A stretch of DNA of 64,000 bases from Tyto alba (GCF_018691265.1 NW_024881321.1:17642698-17706697); one strand, 5' to 3'; numbered from the stretch's first letter, positions 1 through 13,732 are shown. Numbers and translations: made by a program. Notes: generated from the sequence alone by a model not told the origin.

Positions 1-3000
1 ACTGTTTAAGTAAGAAAACTGGAAAGACAAAACCCATGTTCTCTCTTTATCAGTAGTCAATTCTTTGTCTTTACAGTTTTTTATCTGGTATATTTTAGTC
101 CTGACCAGAGGGAAAGGAAACAGAGAGAAGCAGAATGGCCAAAATATCAGGATACTTTATGCAAAACATCAAAGTTTTACAAAGAGCAATGGTGTATTCA
201 GTGATGAACAACAGAGCCACAGAAATCTTAGTGGTCTATCTTCAACCAACGTGAACAGAAATATCCCTAGGAATATAAGATAAATATAATCTGCAGAATT
301 TTCTATCAATCCCTGTGTTAGAACAGCTGAAATTAACAAAGAATTGCTACCTCTACCAATTAATATAACCATAGTGAAAACTACCCTGTATTCCCTCCAA
401 TTTCTTATCAGAATATGACTTGCGTATGGCTGGACTAAAAGGCAAGGCCACCTTCACTTGAGGGCCTGGATCACTGGATAGAAGATGGTGTTCCTAGCTA
501 ATTTGTTTTATGATTTCTATTGTTAAGAGTAAGCTAATTCATTTAAATCAGCCACAAATCTGGAAAGTTTTCACATCTCTGAGCCTGAACAGCATAACTA
601 GTTGTATACAACCAGTATACAAACCACACTTGCTAGATTTATACACTACAGTATAATTACTAATGGAGTTTCCCTATATTCAGTTTGCAGTCAACCAGCT
701 TCAGACTGTGTAGCAGTAGCGACGACTATATGACAGGAACATGGCTAAGCCATACAATGACTTCTTCTGTCCCCCAGAAACCCATCTCCCTCATGGGATT
801 TCAGTTCCATGAATTTGAAAACAGGATCTGTCTTTTCACAGACCTACTATCACCATTTCACCTCTCTTCCCTCTCATTCTTTTGATTCTGGTTTTATAAG
901 GGAACAGGGAAGCCCTAGCTTTGGGTCATTCTTATAGTAAAGATTTTTATATTATGTCTTGTTCTCAAAGCAACAAGTATATTTTTGCACTATTTTGCTA
1001 CCCAGTTCTTCCAGACTATGTCTTCAGGTTTTTAACTCCAGATGACTAAAATAGCTTCAACTTAATCTGCAAGATTTCTCAATCCATATAAATTCATGTC
1101 ATCCCAGAGACATTTTTTATCTATGTATTTTTATATTACTGTAGCCATGGTACTCCAGATTTGCAGAGGCTAAGAGTCTGTGATACACCCTTTCAAAAGA
1201 AGTATACGTGGTATGGGAATGGAAACTCTGATGCACGTCCTTCACTTCCTAAAACACTGAAGATGCAGAGTTTGAGGAAATTAATTTTTAATATGTTGAT
1301 GCAATGTGCACAAAATCTATTAAATAATAACCGTTTTTCTAGCAAGACCATATCTGCAAGCACTTTTCATTAAAAATGGCCTCTGTTTGACTGAAATTAC
1401 TTCAAGGATCCATAAAGAAACACCACCTACTACAAGGGGAGCGTTCACTTAGTATCATATTGAATAGTCCTAATCCTACATAGGAGCAACAGACAAAATG
1501 TGTGGGGTGTTCTCAAAGAGACTACCAGTGACATCCAAATGCCTGTATTAGTACTGGTCAGAAAATTGAACTGGTTATTGGATTGCTTTCAACTTTCTCT
1601 GAAAAACCTTTTAAAAATATCTCTTCCCCCAAACCTTCAGGAATTTCAGGCACAGGGGGTACTTTATCATAAAATACCAATGTTTTCCAGTGGAAGTATG
1701 CATTTTTTATTAAAGTTTTATCCAATAACAATTGCCTATAGAAAGTGCCTATAATTTTCACAGGAAAAAAAAAAAAAAAACAGATGGATATGTTTGAATT
1801 GCTGTTGCTTTGCGACCAATTTTCAAATCCCATATATTTTGAAACTCTCTGGGTTTGGGACTGGTGTCTTATCTCTGGATCTGAAAAGTACACATCCCAG
1901 GGGCAGACCTGCTGCCTAACACTCTTTCTAAGCAGCAAGACCCCAGAATCCAGAGATCTGAAGCAGTTGGATCTTATACAGCCTGCAAGATTTGATTCCT
2001 GGGACCACTGCAATGTATCCCCTTAGTCCTCGGTGGCATGGAAAAGGAAATAAATTCATATTTTAAGAATGTGATCTTTGTCAGTGTGCAGGCACACACC
2101 TTATTATTCATAAGCACAAAGATTATAGCTCCCTGACTTATGGTCCCCACGCCAGTCTGCAGGCAGCAATGCCCTGTGATGTTGCTCCTGGCAACAAACA
2201 ATTTTAAAAGTAAAACATTGATCTGCTGTGCTCCTGCCCAGACTGACAGGCGGAGCAAAGTATAATGTCACTAGCAGCGTGGTTACTTGCTCATCACTGT
2301 GGTCCATGGGCCCAGTCAGGGTCAATGGCCATTGCATTAATGTTTCGCATATTGGTTATAAATATTACAATATAAATTGTCCATGACACTTGAAGCTGTG
2401 ATGTGATATATAGATGTGCTCAGGTGGACAAAATATATAACGCTAATTCTGACTATAAAATAGTTACAAAAAGTAAGGAAAAAAGGTCTGGAAACTATAC
2501 CTCATATGTATAGTTTTATATGTACCATGTAAGTGCCCATGTGAGAAACCACAGAGTCTTGTAACAAATGCAATTTATTATTCACATTTGACTCCTTTTC
2601 TTGAATTCTGGCCACTAATCCATTTTTCCTGGGATTACCTCTTAATATTTTGAACTCTACCTAGATTTCAACAAATGGTTTAAGAACAAGTTTTCCAGGT
2701 CCCCCTTCAAATGTGGGCTTTATTCCATATAATTACACTTTTCTGAAGTCTGAGATGAGTAATACTTAGTTCTGGAACAGTTGCAGGCATAAAACCCAGC
2801 ACAGTACCACTCATTCAGGCTGCAAATGTAAGCTTTCCTTTTTTAGGTATAAGGTAAAGAATATTTAAAAATCAGGTTCCATTCTGTATGGAAAAACTAG
2901 CATCATTTAAATAGTTACTAGAAAGCTAAAGTCATTGAAACCTGTTTGGATGGATACCTGGTACCAGGCAAGTCTGCTCAGATACATAGTCTGCATTATA

Positions 3001-4946
3001 ACATTCGGCAGCGGTCAAAAAGAGAAGAGCACAGAAAAATATTATGCTGCTGTGAAATTTCGCAGTGCAATCACACTTATGCAGCTCTTGTCAACCCATT
3101 TCCAGATCAGTCTAACAGAGCTATGAAAGTGGGGAGAAGGGCAATAGGGATCATCATCCGAAGGGTGTAGTATCTCCCGTATTAAGGGTCACCCCTGTGG
3201 ACTATGAGTCTATCCTGGAGAGAAGCGTATCCAGGAGGATATGACAAAGGTCTGAAAAAATCCTAAGTACTACAGAGCAGTTTAAATGAGTTATAATCTT
3301 TACTATTTCTCATAATATAAGAACTGAAGAGTTCCCAGTGAATTTTTCCAGAGCAATTTTAAAAGCAAGCAGAAGGAATTTCTTTTTTATATGGCATAGG
3401 GCAGCAGCATGGTATTCACTGACAGCCTGTGGTGAGAGTCACCTGCAGGAACAAGGGTTTAAAAAGCGATTGACTGACTGAACATCAGATAGATGGGACC
3501 TCTGTATGATCATCTGCATGCAACTTTCATCACCAAAGCCCCAAAGCATCTGATTTCTGTGAGCTGAGGAGTATAGCAAATTCAAGGTCACTATTCACAT
3601 CCTTTCCCTGCCACCCTTTTCCTCAGCACCCGCCACAGAATGATTAGGGACAACAGGAAGGATTTCTAGACTGACCCCAACAGCAGCGTTTAAGACTCAG
3701 AATGTATATTCTCTTGAACACTGGTAAAATTATTTTACCGTAAAGTGTCTGAAAAGAGAGGGAAGAATAACCCAGAAAACACTCTGGAGGGCAGAGGCCT
3801 CTTTTAAGCTCTTGGTCCTTTATGCCAACCTCCCTGGGGACAGATTCGCTGTATAAGGCTTTTAAGAGGGCACTGGAGATTTATATTTGTGCACCTCCTT
3901 CACTCCCAGAACATGGATACATATGCACAGAGTGTATACATATGCAGCACTCCTTTGGGATGAGCTGAATAACAGATTCTGTCTCGGCCAGCCTAGAAGA
4001 ATTATCATATATTTTATCTCACCATCCTATAAAAACATATAAAACGGGGATGGTGCAGGAGGGGAGGGAGAGGAAGGGGCAGGGTTTCACTCCCAGTTTG
4101 CAATCCAGAGAGCTGCCTTTGCAAGAACCCCGTAGCAGCGGTACTTGTATAACAGCTTGCCAGAAAACACAGTGAGCTGCAGGCTTGGGAATAGCTTGAT
4201 TTTCTGGCCGGGCTGCTGGGAGGGCTCCCGCCTCCTCCACTCAGAGGACAAAGTTGTTCCATGCTTTGCCCTGCTCTTCCCTCCCGGAGTAATTTCATGG
4301 GGCCCGTGCATGTTGCAAAGTCAATAAAGTAGGCGGGCTGGCAAGGTCGGGTAACCAGACAGTGGTATGCACAAACAGAGCTGGTTGATGGCTCTTATTG
4401 CTCCTCGTTTTTCCAAAAGTCAGTGGAGGCTGGTTAAAATAAAGCTGACATGATGGTGAAATAGCGATTACCCTATTTTCTGCCAGCATTCCTGGAAACA
4501 CAGCTCATAAAACACACTAATTCATATAAAAGTCTTCAAGGATTCAGCAAGAGACGGGAAAATTAATCTTTTCTTCATTGGCATCCATTTTTGCTATAAT
4601 GATGAAACCATACTCCTTCAGTTCTCCTGAAAGTCAGACTTTTATTCAACGAGGACCTGACTCTGCAATCCAGTTTATGTTGAGTAGCATTTCAAGGGGA
4701 TTTCGCTGTGACAGCTGGCACAAAAACATATTGTTTTCCTATGAATCAGGCCAGCAGAACAGGTCTTTCAGCTTTTGTCACTGCTGTTGTAATTTTCAAG
4801 CTGGCAATCAGGAGCAATATGACATGTCAAGCAAGCTATTTTGTTCTCCTTATTCAACAGTATTCTAGAAACTGCATGCCATGGCAGCTTCGGGGACCCA
4901 TTTCTTAGAGTAAGAAAATGGTTACAATAATACACTGTACTTCCAT

Positions 4947-4980
<34 letters not shown>

Positions 4981-6177
4981 CAAACACAGGGCATTCCACT
5001 GTTAGAGTCTTGCGGAAGCAGAAAGCTGAGGTTGCACAGCACAAAACTGCCAAAATTATTCTTTTCAAAATCCATCTTCTACTGCTAACACCTCCACACC
5101 CCTGCACCATCAAAAATCAGAAAAAAATAGATGTAACTGCGTAAAGGGTTCCTCTTCGCAGGTCAGGTGGAGATGCAATCTGATGTTCCCTGATAGTCGA
5201 TTTAAGAAATGTTGTCAAAAGTAAGAAAGCTTTCTCCTTAGCTCTTTTTAAAGGCTAAATAACATTACACTCTAAAAGCAGAAACAACCCTCACAGAGAT
5301 GTTCTGAATGTGGTTTATTTCTTCTAAAAGCATCCCATAAACCACAATACCTTTTCCCATAGTGTTCCAAGGAGGCATCTCAGGGGCCATCTCTTGTGGA
5401 AGGAGACCAGGAAGATTTTGGATGTTTTCAACCAGGGCAGTGACAGCAGCAATAGGGGTACCATGCTTGGGTTGTGAGGGCAGAGATCACAGGGTTCAGA
5501 GACAGAAAGGGTCATGACTGCAGTGAAAGAGAGAGTGCTGCTGCTCTGCTTAGCTCTCCTGGGAAGGCCAAATTTATGTCTGCTCACCTCAGCCCCACGG
5601 GGGGAAAATAAAATGTTCAAAGCACAGCACAGCAATAAGAGCACTTTTTCAGACAACATATTTCCTTATGCTCTCTGCAGCATCTAGCTCTGTCTTCCTT
5701 AATGTCATTGGTGTTTGTGGCTATAAAATTCCTCATCACAAGCCTTTTAATGCAAGATAGACTTTTCTACAAAATCAGTAATAGTGACTGTTCACCTCAT
5801 AAATACATGAAGCAACTGATATTTTATGGTGCTATCCATGCCTCATCAAGCATTAATGTATTCCTTGTAAACACATATTCTTTATTTGGTTAGGACAATA
5901 ACAGTGCCACGTGCCAGACTTACCATTAAATCCCAGTTCTCCTATTTGTAATGGGCTGTAACAGATGTTTTATCCTCAAAGAATATCTTTCATTCCATTT
6001 TCTGCGCTAAACACCCCAAAAATCCTACATTATTGATCTGTACCTGTTTTCCCTCATCGCCTTTCAAATTACCACACAGAAACCACTTTGCTGCAGACAC
6101 ATGAATAGCTGTTGGGAAGTGACTGATTTATATCCTGGCACAAGAATGACTGAGAATCACATCAATGATTTAAAACG
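1..6177. other. Gene-free desert, first part
   Basis: AT-rich sequence with short chance frames in all directions. The longest, 151 codons at 1558-2013 on the minus strand, has no recognisable motif and contains a poly-F run made by an (A)16 tract at 1765-1780. No exon or repeat family recognised. Confidence 0.6.
4948..4979 (+). repeat. Pure (A)32 tract
   Basis: Uninterrupted A run. No source gene, AATAAA signal at the expected distance, or flanking duplication was recognised. Confidence 0.98.
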
Positions 6178-6515
6178 TAGACTGTGGGGGGAGGGGGCAC
6201 CTTCATAAATTGCAAACACGTAATCATAAAGCTCCCCCCAGACTGTAAATAACTTGTACTTTAGCAGCCTTCACCAGAGCCATTTCAAGAGCTGGATGTG
6301 CCACCCCTGCTCAGGGCAGCCCCCAGGCCAGCACACCCGCGTGCCCTTGGCCAAGGGTGGGCTGATGCCAAGGCGAGGCTTCAAGAAGTACCAGTCTGGG
6401 GATGTTTTTAATGGCCACACCGATTCTCCATGTAAATGCCATTTTAACCATGGGTGTGCTTCATTAAAGCCTCCAAGGGTCTTCAGGAAATATTTGATTT
6501 CTCTCAGGTGGCAAT
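6178..6515. promoter_or_regulatory. Candidate conserved noncoding element(s)
   Basis: Two adjoining stretches have enhancer-like composition. At 6179-6246 a 9-bp inverted repeat (TGGGGGGAG / CTCCCCCCA), flanked by direct copies of AGACTGT, surrounds CATAAATTGCAAACACG and TAATCATAAA. At 6,405-6,480 there are mixed-complexity words such as TTTTTAATGGCCACACC, CATGTAAATGCC and TTCATTAAAGCC. Both strands lack stops for over 270 bp across 6,254-6,549, but no protein family is recognised. Confidence 0.3.
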
Positions 6516-7712
6516 GCTTGACTGATTGCCAGAGCTGAGACTGGGTCATGAGCTCTCTGTAACTGACTCTTCTTTTTTGCCTTGTTCTACATGTTATGAA
6601 GTAAAACCAGAAGAAACCAAATTAATTGTTGTTCAGCTAGTTTCATTTTGTTTGGTTCTTTCAAGAATAAACCCATCATATCTTCCAGAAACTACTGTCT
6701 CCAGCTCAACCAGGGATCTAGTAAATATATGTTCTCTTCTAATAGCCTACCAACAAGATGGATAAATCAGCTAGCAACTTTAGATCTGGCACAAGCTCCT
6801 AACCCGTTCACGTGAAACCTCATGTAGCTTGGCTTACAGCACGGTTTACTTCCAACTTGCTTTCTAGAAAACTGGTCTGGAATTGAAAGCACAAGACTGT
6901 AAAACCTTGTCAGTAATACAATCAGCATACAACACCCTGTTTGTACCTGTGCTGTACATCACCATGTGGGTGAGACAAAGCTACAGCGTGCTGTCAGGCA
7001 GGGAAGAGGTCTCTTTCTGTGCTTTTATTAGGTTTCATTGAATAAAGCTTCAACTGCAATTGAGAATCTAGAACTCAAATAAAAAAGCAACTACTATCAC
7101 AAATCAAGGAAATAGGTATTTCCCCTAGTACTAATAGTGGGATTCAGCTCAGCAGAATAAGCCTGCAATAAATATAATCAAAGATACACAGAGAATGCCT
7201 GTTGATAAACCACACTACAATTTTATTTGACGTTTTCTTACAAAATTGTGGGTTTCTACCTGTAGCAGTTTGATTAAGGCATATATGCATTTACTAACAG
7301 TGACATTACATTTCATGTCTAGACAGCTTTGTGGACATCAAGTGAAATGTTTCCTTTTCACATGTTTTTATGATTCAGAAAAAAAATCTGTGTTTACTCT
7401 ATTAGTTCTTTCAGCCAAGATGCTAACTGATTTTCAGTGTTACTCAGTTTATTTTCTGATTCCTTCTTTGACTGTACAGACCCAAGCAACAATATTTGTT
7501 CTACTTTTGGTGATTTACTGATAAAAATTTTATTGACCTTGTTTGTCAAACCCACTTTCCTCTGAATATATGTCATACTGATTTTACTACTGATTCATAT
7601 TAGATGAGTTTACATTCCACATAGGAATTATAGGCTCTTAACCACATTCTCTTGATACATGAATTATGCACTACACAGGATAACTGCATCTTGTGTAATA
7701 TGCAGTATTACA

Positions 7713-7757
7713 TATTGCAATACGTAATTACATGTTGGGATATGTAATTATGCAATA
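7713..7757. repeat. AT-rich imperfect inverted repeat
   Basis: TATTGCAATACGTAATTACA (7713-7732) pairs with TGTAATTATGCAATA (7743-7757), leaving a 10-base loop and a small bulge. It sits among further TACATAT/TACGTAATTA words. Confidence 0.55.
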
Positions 7758-9911
7758 ATGTGCTAAATGTATATCATTGTGAGACTGCTAAAAAAGCTAG
7801 TGTTATTGGATAAAGTGTTCTCAGTTCTTCAGTAAGAGGCAGGTTCTGGAGGGTCATATCTGTAGTTTGGAAATCTATTTAGGTGTAGCTTAGTCCTAGT
7901 CACCTAGTATATGCTCCTGACTCCACTGTCAGGCCAACTCTGCCTCATGTTTGTTGCTCATCTCCGTGTCATCCTTCCCACTCACTATGTGCAAAAATGG
8001 TCCCATCTACTCTTATTCTAAAGAAGTCTTAATTTTCTCTATCTTCTCTCTAACTATAAATCAGCTTCCTGCATTCACACTAACCACAGCATATCCAGAT
8101 TTGAGGTGTTGCTGATAAAATAACTTTAGATGCATCTATCTGATTTTCATGGAAGAAATCAAACCAGCAAAACTTGTTTCTGAGTTCAGATTTGGGGCCA
8201 GCTGAGACTGAAGTTATCCTTATTCAATTCCAGTTCAAGTTCAATAAAACTTCAAAATAAAGTCTCAGGTTCAGGGTCAGTCTCGATGTCAGAAGCAGTT
8301 GGTAAGGGGTTTTAGCTTGGTTTTGTCTCAACTCCTTGAGTCTAAAACCCACTTCTACTGAGGAAGACAGTTCTGTGCCCTGCTTTTGGGCAGTGAGGTG
8401 GGATTTTTTGTGATTGTGAAATTTCAGCTGCTAATGTGTTGAGAATCCTATAGGAATTCTATGGGGATTTTGTGCCACTGTGAGTTTAGACAGATTATTA
8501 TACCACCCTTTATTCAGGTAAACCCTTAAATTAATTTATTAATTTATAATAATGAATTTTGTTATACAGAGGAAAGAAAAGAGAATCCAGAAGCCTCTGT
8601 GGGTAATTTCTGAACAAACAACATTCAGAAACCCTTAGAATAAACCATATATTCAGTGAATGCAATTCAGGAAATCAATTGTACCGAAGGCTGCTTTATG
8701 GTGTTAGGTGCTGAAATTATGGCCCTGTTAAAGTCGATGATTGTTTTGCCATTAACTTCAAGTCTTCTGGGATTTCATCTTCTTGGTCTTCCTACCAGAG
8801 ACAGAGGCTTGCTGGAGGAAATAAGGCCAGAGAAATGCCACCACAAAAACAGTACAGAGGAAGAACTGTACATAAGCAGAGCTGCCATCAGGTGATAATT
8901 CAGATACTGAGTCTATATGGGTTCAAGTGCTGACAAGGACACAAATGACAGGGAAAATAAAAGCACAATTCTGCTCTGAATATTTCATTATATCTCAGTA
9001 ACACCTCAGTATAGAAAACAAGAATAATTATTTCTTAATACAAGACCAGAGCCTCCCACTGTCTGCGAAAGTAGCAGAGAATGGGAATTTCCTTCTTGTT
9101 GCCCTACTGAGGCATACAGGAAGGATTCTACTTTGTGATGTGGACCAGCTGTTTGAGCAAAGCCATTTGTGTGTATGTGGCACTGGCTCTATTGTCAACA
9201 CAGCCAAAAGGATCTTCAGCTTTCAGGTTTTTTCAGTGATCTAAATGGGGGCCAGTCCAAAAAATGAGCTGCATATCATTGCCTTCTACCCATCTGAATG
9301 CTGGAAGATATTATAAACGTTAGTAACATATAAATATTAGCAAGTCCTGTTAGGGCAAAATATACTTAGAAATCATCACAGGCAAAGATGGAGAAAGCTT
9401 AGCAAGTCATACTTCCAGTTCTGTGCTTGATTCCCCAAATCAAACTTCCTCTAGTAAACATAAATGGCATCCAAGTATTGTCATTTACAGCCCAGATATG
9501 TTCAGAAGCTTTGCAAATCTGAAAAGGAAAATTGCTGTGGTAGAAAGTTCAACAGGTATGTTTTACTACATGGAAATCTTTGTAATTTACAATTTTTTTT
9601 TTCCAATTTTAAGAAAGAAATGAGAAAGGAGTAGTCATTATAAACTGGGAAATAAAATGAGAGGGCAACATCCAGGTCCAGTCACCTGTGACTGAGAGAG
9701 GAAAACCCTGGGCCAAAGGAAGAGCCAGTCTTGCGGGATAGATGTCTCAGGGAAGCTGATGTGAGCTAAGGGGAAGAGCAGACCTCAGCCTAGAAAAGTC
9801 TGTGGAGAGTTCAGCATAGTAACAAAAACAAACACACATGCTGTATAAAAAATGTCTGGTATGAGTGCATCTCAACTATGTGTATAAAGAGCACCAAGAG
9901 TGCAAAAATAC

Positions 9912-9937
9912 AAAAAAAAAAAAAAAAAAAAAAAAAA
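9912..9937 (+). repeat. Pure (A)26 tract
   Basis: Uninterrupted A run followed by CACCAAAAAAC. No retroposed gene recognised upstream. Confidence 0.98.
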
Positions 9938-10029
9938 CACCAAAAAACATTGCTGTTCTGTTAGGTGTGTTTTTCCTTTAAACATTAATGCATCTCAGAA
10001 GTGGCATTTCTTACAGTTTCTTCCAGTCC

Positions 10030-10080
10030 TTAGCACCGGATGCCAGGAATGCAAATGAGCAGCTGCCCTTCCCAGCCCTT
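10030..10080. promoter_or_regulatory. Candidate POU/E-box site cluster
   Basis: A perfect octamer word ATGCAAAT (10049-10056) lies 3 bp from a CAGCTG E-box (10060-10065), followed by GCCCTTCCCAGCCC. Such a pairing occurs in enhancers, but both words are short and may be chance. Confidence 0.25.
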
Positions 10081-12491
10081 ATTTTGGATTTTACATAGTT
10101 GAGAGAATCTTTAGACCTTAGAGCATATTTATTCTTTGATTTCTTTTGCTAAAACAGTCTGCAGCCTGGGTAAACACTGCATAGGGCATCGAGCCAAGTG
10201 ATTTGTCTACATAGGCAGCTTTTTGTTTCTCCAGCCTTCATTCAAATTTACAGCTGAGCAGTTATAAGCAGAGGATGCACCCTGGAGGATCGCTTTCAAC
10301 CCACGCAAACAAAGCTGAAATCTGTGAAGTTTCCTTCTCACGTCCAGATTGAACCAGTTCAATTGTCTGTGTATGTCTCAGAGATGATCTGGGCAACCTA
10401 TTGAGTAGTCTGTTAAAAGCACTCACCACCATCCCAGTCTCATGAGGTCCAGGTCTGATTTCAGACTAGTTTATGCTAGCACAGGTTTTTTAGCACTAGA
10501 AAAATTTCTTCCAATTTATGTCACTACATAAGAAGTTGAATCAGACTGACCTAGGGCCAAGGTGTTGGTACTCAGTCAAAGGTTCATGTCTCTACCTTAA
10601 GGTTTAAAAGACTTTTACTTAACATCAAAGTACTTAAAATTTCCCTCTCTGTTAAGCGTGTTGGTATTTCAACTTGTAGGACTAATGAAATATAGATTAA
10701 TGGTTAATCTAATGTCTAATCCAACGGCTAGATCATGTGATGGAGACTGATGAATCAGTGGTGCAGGGACCATCTCAGATAAATAATGTTATACCATGCC
10801 TCACCTGTCACATTGGCTTGAGCTCACACTGAACCCCAAATCACACTCATAATTCTTGTCCATTTGATAACACTATGCCCCAAGTCTGGAGTGAGCTGAG
10901 AGAACACATAAATACTGAAGTGCAGCTAAGTACGTAACCACATTATATGAATAACCTCTACTCGTCCTGTAAATGACTTCCTAATGGAGAGTAATCAAAT
11001 ACAAACAATGTAATTGGCATTTCCTAACTTTCAGGTTCTTGATTTTAGTAATTTAAATAATTTTATTGAAATTTTATCATTTGGTTTTATGCACAACAGT
11101 TCTATATTTGTAGAGCTTTCTTTTATACAATATTTTTAGCTCCCCAAAGTCCACAGGAGGGCTGAATAATTGCCCTTTCCAGTGGGAGAAAGTTCCTATT
11201 TTAGCTTTATTGAGACTGCAAATAGAAATCAACTGCTGATTAAAAGCTGAATTTTGCACAGCCTGCACCTTGAGTCAATGTACATCTATATTTAGATGGA
11301 TGAATGAAATGTACTTGCGGTAGATCCATTTATTTCGCTTTAGTTATAACGGCAGATTACAGTATGAAGCTACTCAGAAGTTTAAAGGAAGAATCAGTGG
11401 TGAGGAGTTTATGGATAATACATAGCTGAGACTGGTATATACCACCTCTACCTCAGTGTCACAAAGCACTAGTCGGTCTATAAATACCGAAGACAAATGT
11501 ATTGACACCATCTCAAGTGAAGCAGGAGAAGCAGGGAAGGGTAGTACAATATAGCTATCTTTATTTTCTCAAATTGTGTATGTGTGCTTAACTATATACC
11601 AATTTTGTTTCAGTTTGGGGAGAATAGGCTTAATATTACACAGAAGTTTGCAAATAATAGAGAATACAGGGAAGAGGTGAATTTACATCTCATCCAATAA
11701 ATTCATATTTATCTTATATAGATGCACATTATATACATAAAAATATGGTCTTACATCTTCTTTTGACCCAAACTAGCTTAAAATGATAAAAAGGTCTGCA
11801 TTTTAAATGTTTTACCCAGAAAACTTTGTTTCATATTTGTTCTCTCCATGAAGGCATAGCTTGTTATCTTTTTAGCTTGCACAGTATGGTTGATAAAGTT
11901 TTAAGCATGGTGTAATAAGATAACTGAAAGCCTAGTGCTGGAAAAACTGTAGGAATGGAGGAAGGAAAGAAAGCCAATTTAATTGAACTCAAATAGTATT
12001 GGTATAATAGATTTTCAGCTGAAGTAAACTAATCCTTAGTATCAGCATTGTAAAGACTCCACTTTCCAAAGGCTTTGTTTCCTGGAGTCTCAAAACAAAA
12101 GGCTACAGTCTCATTTTCTTCCTGCTGTCCTGAGTAGTATTAAAGCCACAAACAGTTGATTACAGGAATCTACAGAGCAAACTGATTGCGGCAAATATGT
12201 CAAACCTGGAACATGTCTCTATGAGACGTATACCAGAGGGATAGTACTCCATCATGTCTGGTTTAAGCTTGAATCCATATTAAGGCAGAAAATTAAATTT
12301 TTTATTCATCGAGTACTTCCTAGTATGTCATGCCTTTTGACAGACAAATAATATTATTTTATCCCCTTCTACACTACAGATGATCTACAAGTAAGGAGAT
12401 ATCCAATGTTTAGCATAGTTTATAAGCTTACACTCTTTAGCACAACTTTCTAGTAGTCTTTTTTGCCAATTTTCCTCTGTGGAGTTGGGTT

Positions 12492-12852
12492 TCGGTCACT
12501 GCGATTGACTCTTTCTGTCCCACTAGGTACATCTGCAGTGTATTTAAAGCAAAGACCCGAGACCAGCCTCAAGTTCAGATTTCCCTTCAAATCCTGCGCT
12601 CACCTGAGACAACTCAGACTCGGGCTACACCTTTGCACTAGCTCAAACACGGAGCTACTCGCACTGGCAATGGGCTGAGCGTAGCGTCTCTCATCAGGCA
12701 GCCACGTGCCGGGCAGCAAGCTCGCATCCTCATGGACCTCCTTCCAGAAGGCCACCCGCGTGGCCTGACGCAGAGCACCAGGAGCTGCTGCGTGGCAGAG
12801 CGCGTAGGCATGCAAGAGTCAGGGAATAGGACAGGTTTCAGCACACCGCCCG
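12492..12852. promoter_or_regulatory. Small CpG-dense patch in the gene desert
   Basis: I count 20 CpG dinucleotides between 12,492 and 12,852. The 180 bp before it has about one. The patch includes CCACGTGCCGGG (with a CACGTG E-box), CACCCGCGTGGCC and GAGCGCGTAGG. It could be an orphan CpG island or promoter of a noncoding transcript, or a GC-rich old insertion. No exon or TATA box was tied to it. Confidence 0.35.
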
Positions 12853-13732
12853 GCCCTGGCTTTTAGGGAAGCAGCATGGGGTACAGCCAGTCTCAGTATA
12901 TCTCCTTTTCCCCACTGCCCTGATAAATTTAATAGCATAGCTATACTGTTGCAACACAGCATTGACGTACAGAAAGCCCTGGCTGCGTTCCCAAAGCACT
13001 AGAGGGCTTAGTGCCACGTATGGGAGCACATAGCATAGCGTTTTACACCATGAGATGTATAGCTCCTGGTATGGAGCTGGGATTATGCTTCAGTTTGGAT
13101 AGAGCAAGCTGGTATCTGTCTGCTCTGGTCCATGAAGACACAGCCCAGGATTGCTATCTCATCTCTCTCTGGTGGGGCTGCAGAAGGAGGCAGCTGCTTC
13201 CATTCCTTACTCAGCCACTGACAGAGAAGCAGAGAAGCCTTTGAAATTATTAGGTAGTGCCAGAACTGCTAACAACAGCTATTAAATATCTTGCTAAAGG
13301 TGGGTATTTTTCGTGCTTGGGGGTGCACATTTAACAGAAGGGAGTGGAACGAAGAGGACATGAAAAAAAATAAAGATGGTGGGTCATTTTTTTCATTCCA
13401 AGAAACAGTGAAAGTGATTATTTCTTAGGTTGTTCAGCAGTTCGGGATTGTATCATTTGAACTAAACTGTTCTAAATCAATATAAACTGGGATCAACTCT
13501 TATAGGAGCACTCTTTGATTTTTTTTATTAGACAAATTGAGGCAGATGGATACAAAACCAACTAGAACATAAAGCAAAAGATGCTAAATGCATCTTCTGG
13601 TGTTTCATTTTTTATTTTATTTGGGATTTTATGAAGTTGGGTTCCATTTTGCAAAGGTGTAAAGAAGATACAATATTAGTAAATCTGCTGACTCTGTAGA
13701 AACAGTTTTTTCCTTCTGGTGATAACTGCCTC

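Larger units (their letters stand above)
6516..12491. other. Gene-free desert, second part
   Basis: AT-rich, no recognisable gene. It holds the hairpin at 7713-7757, the (A)26 tract at 9912 and the octamer/E-box words near 10,050, and otherwise nothing. Confidence 0.6.

Noticed and set aside
1558..2013. 151-codon minus-strand frame
   Set aside because: It runs through an A tract giving poly-Phe, has no motif, and other frames overlap it. Looks like chance.
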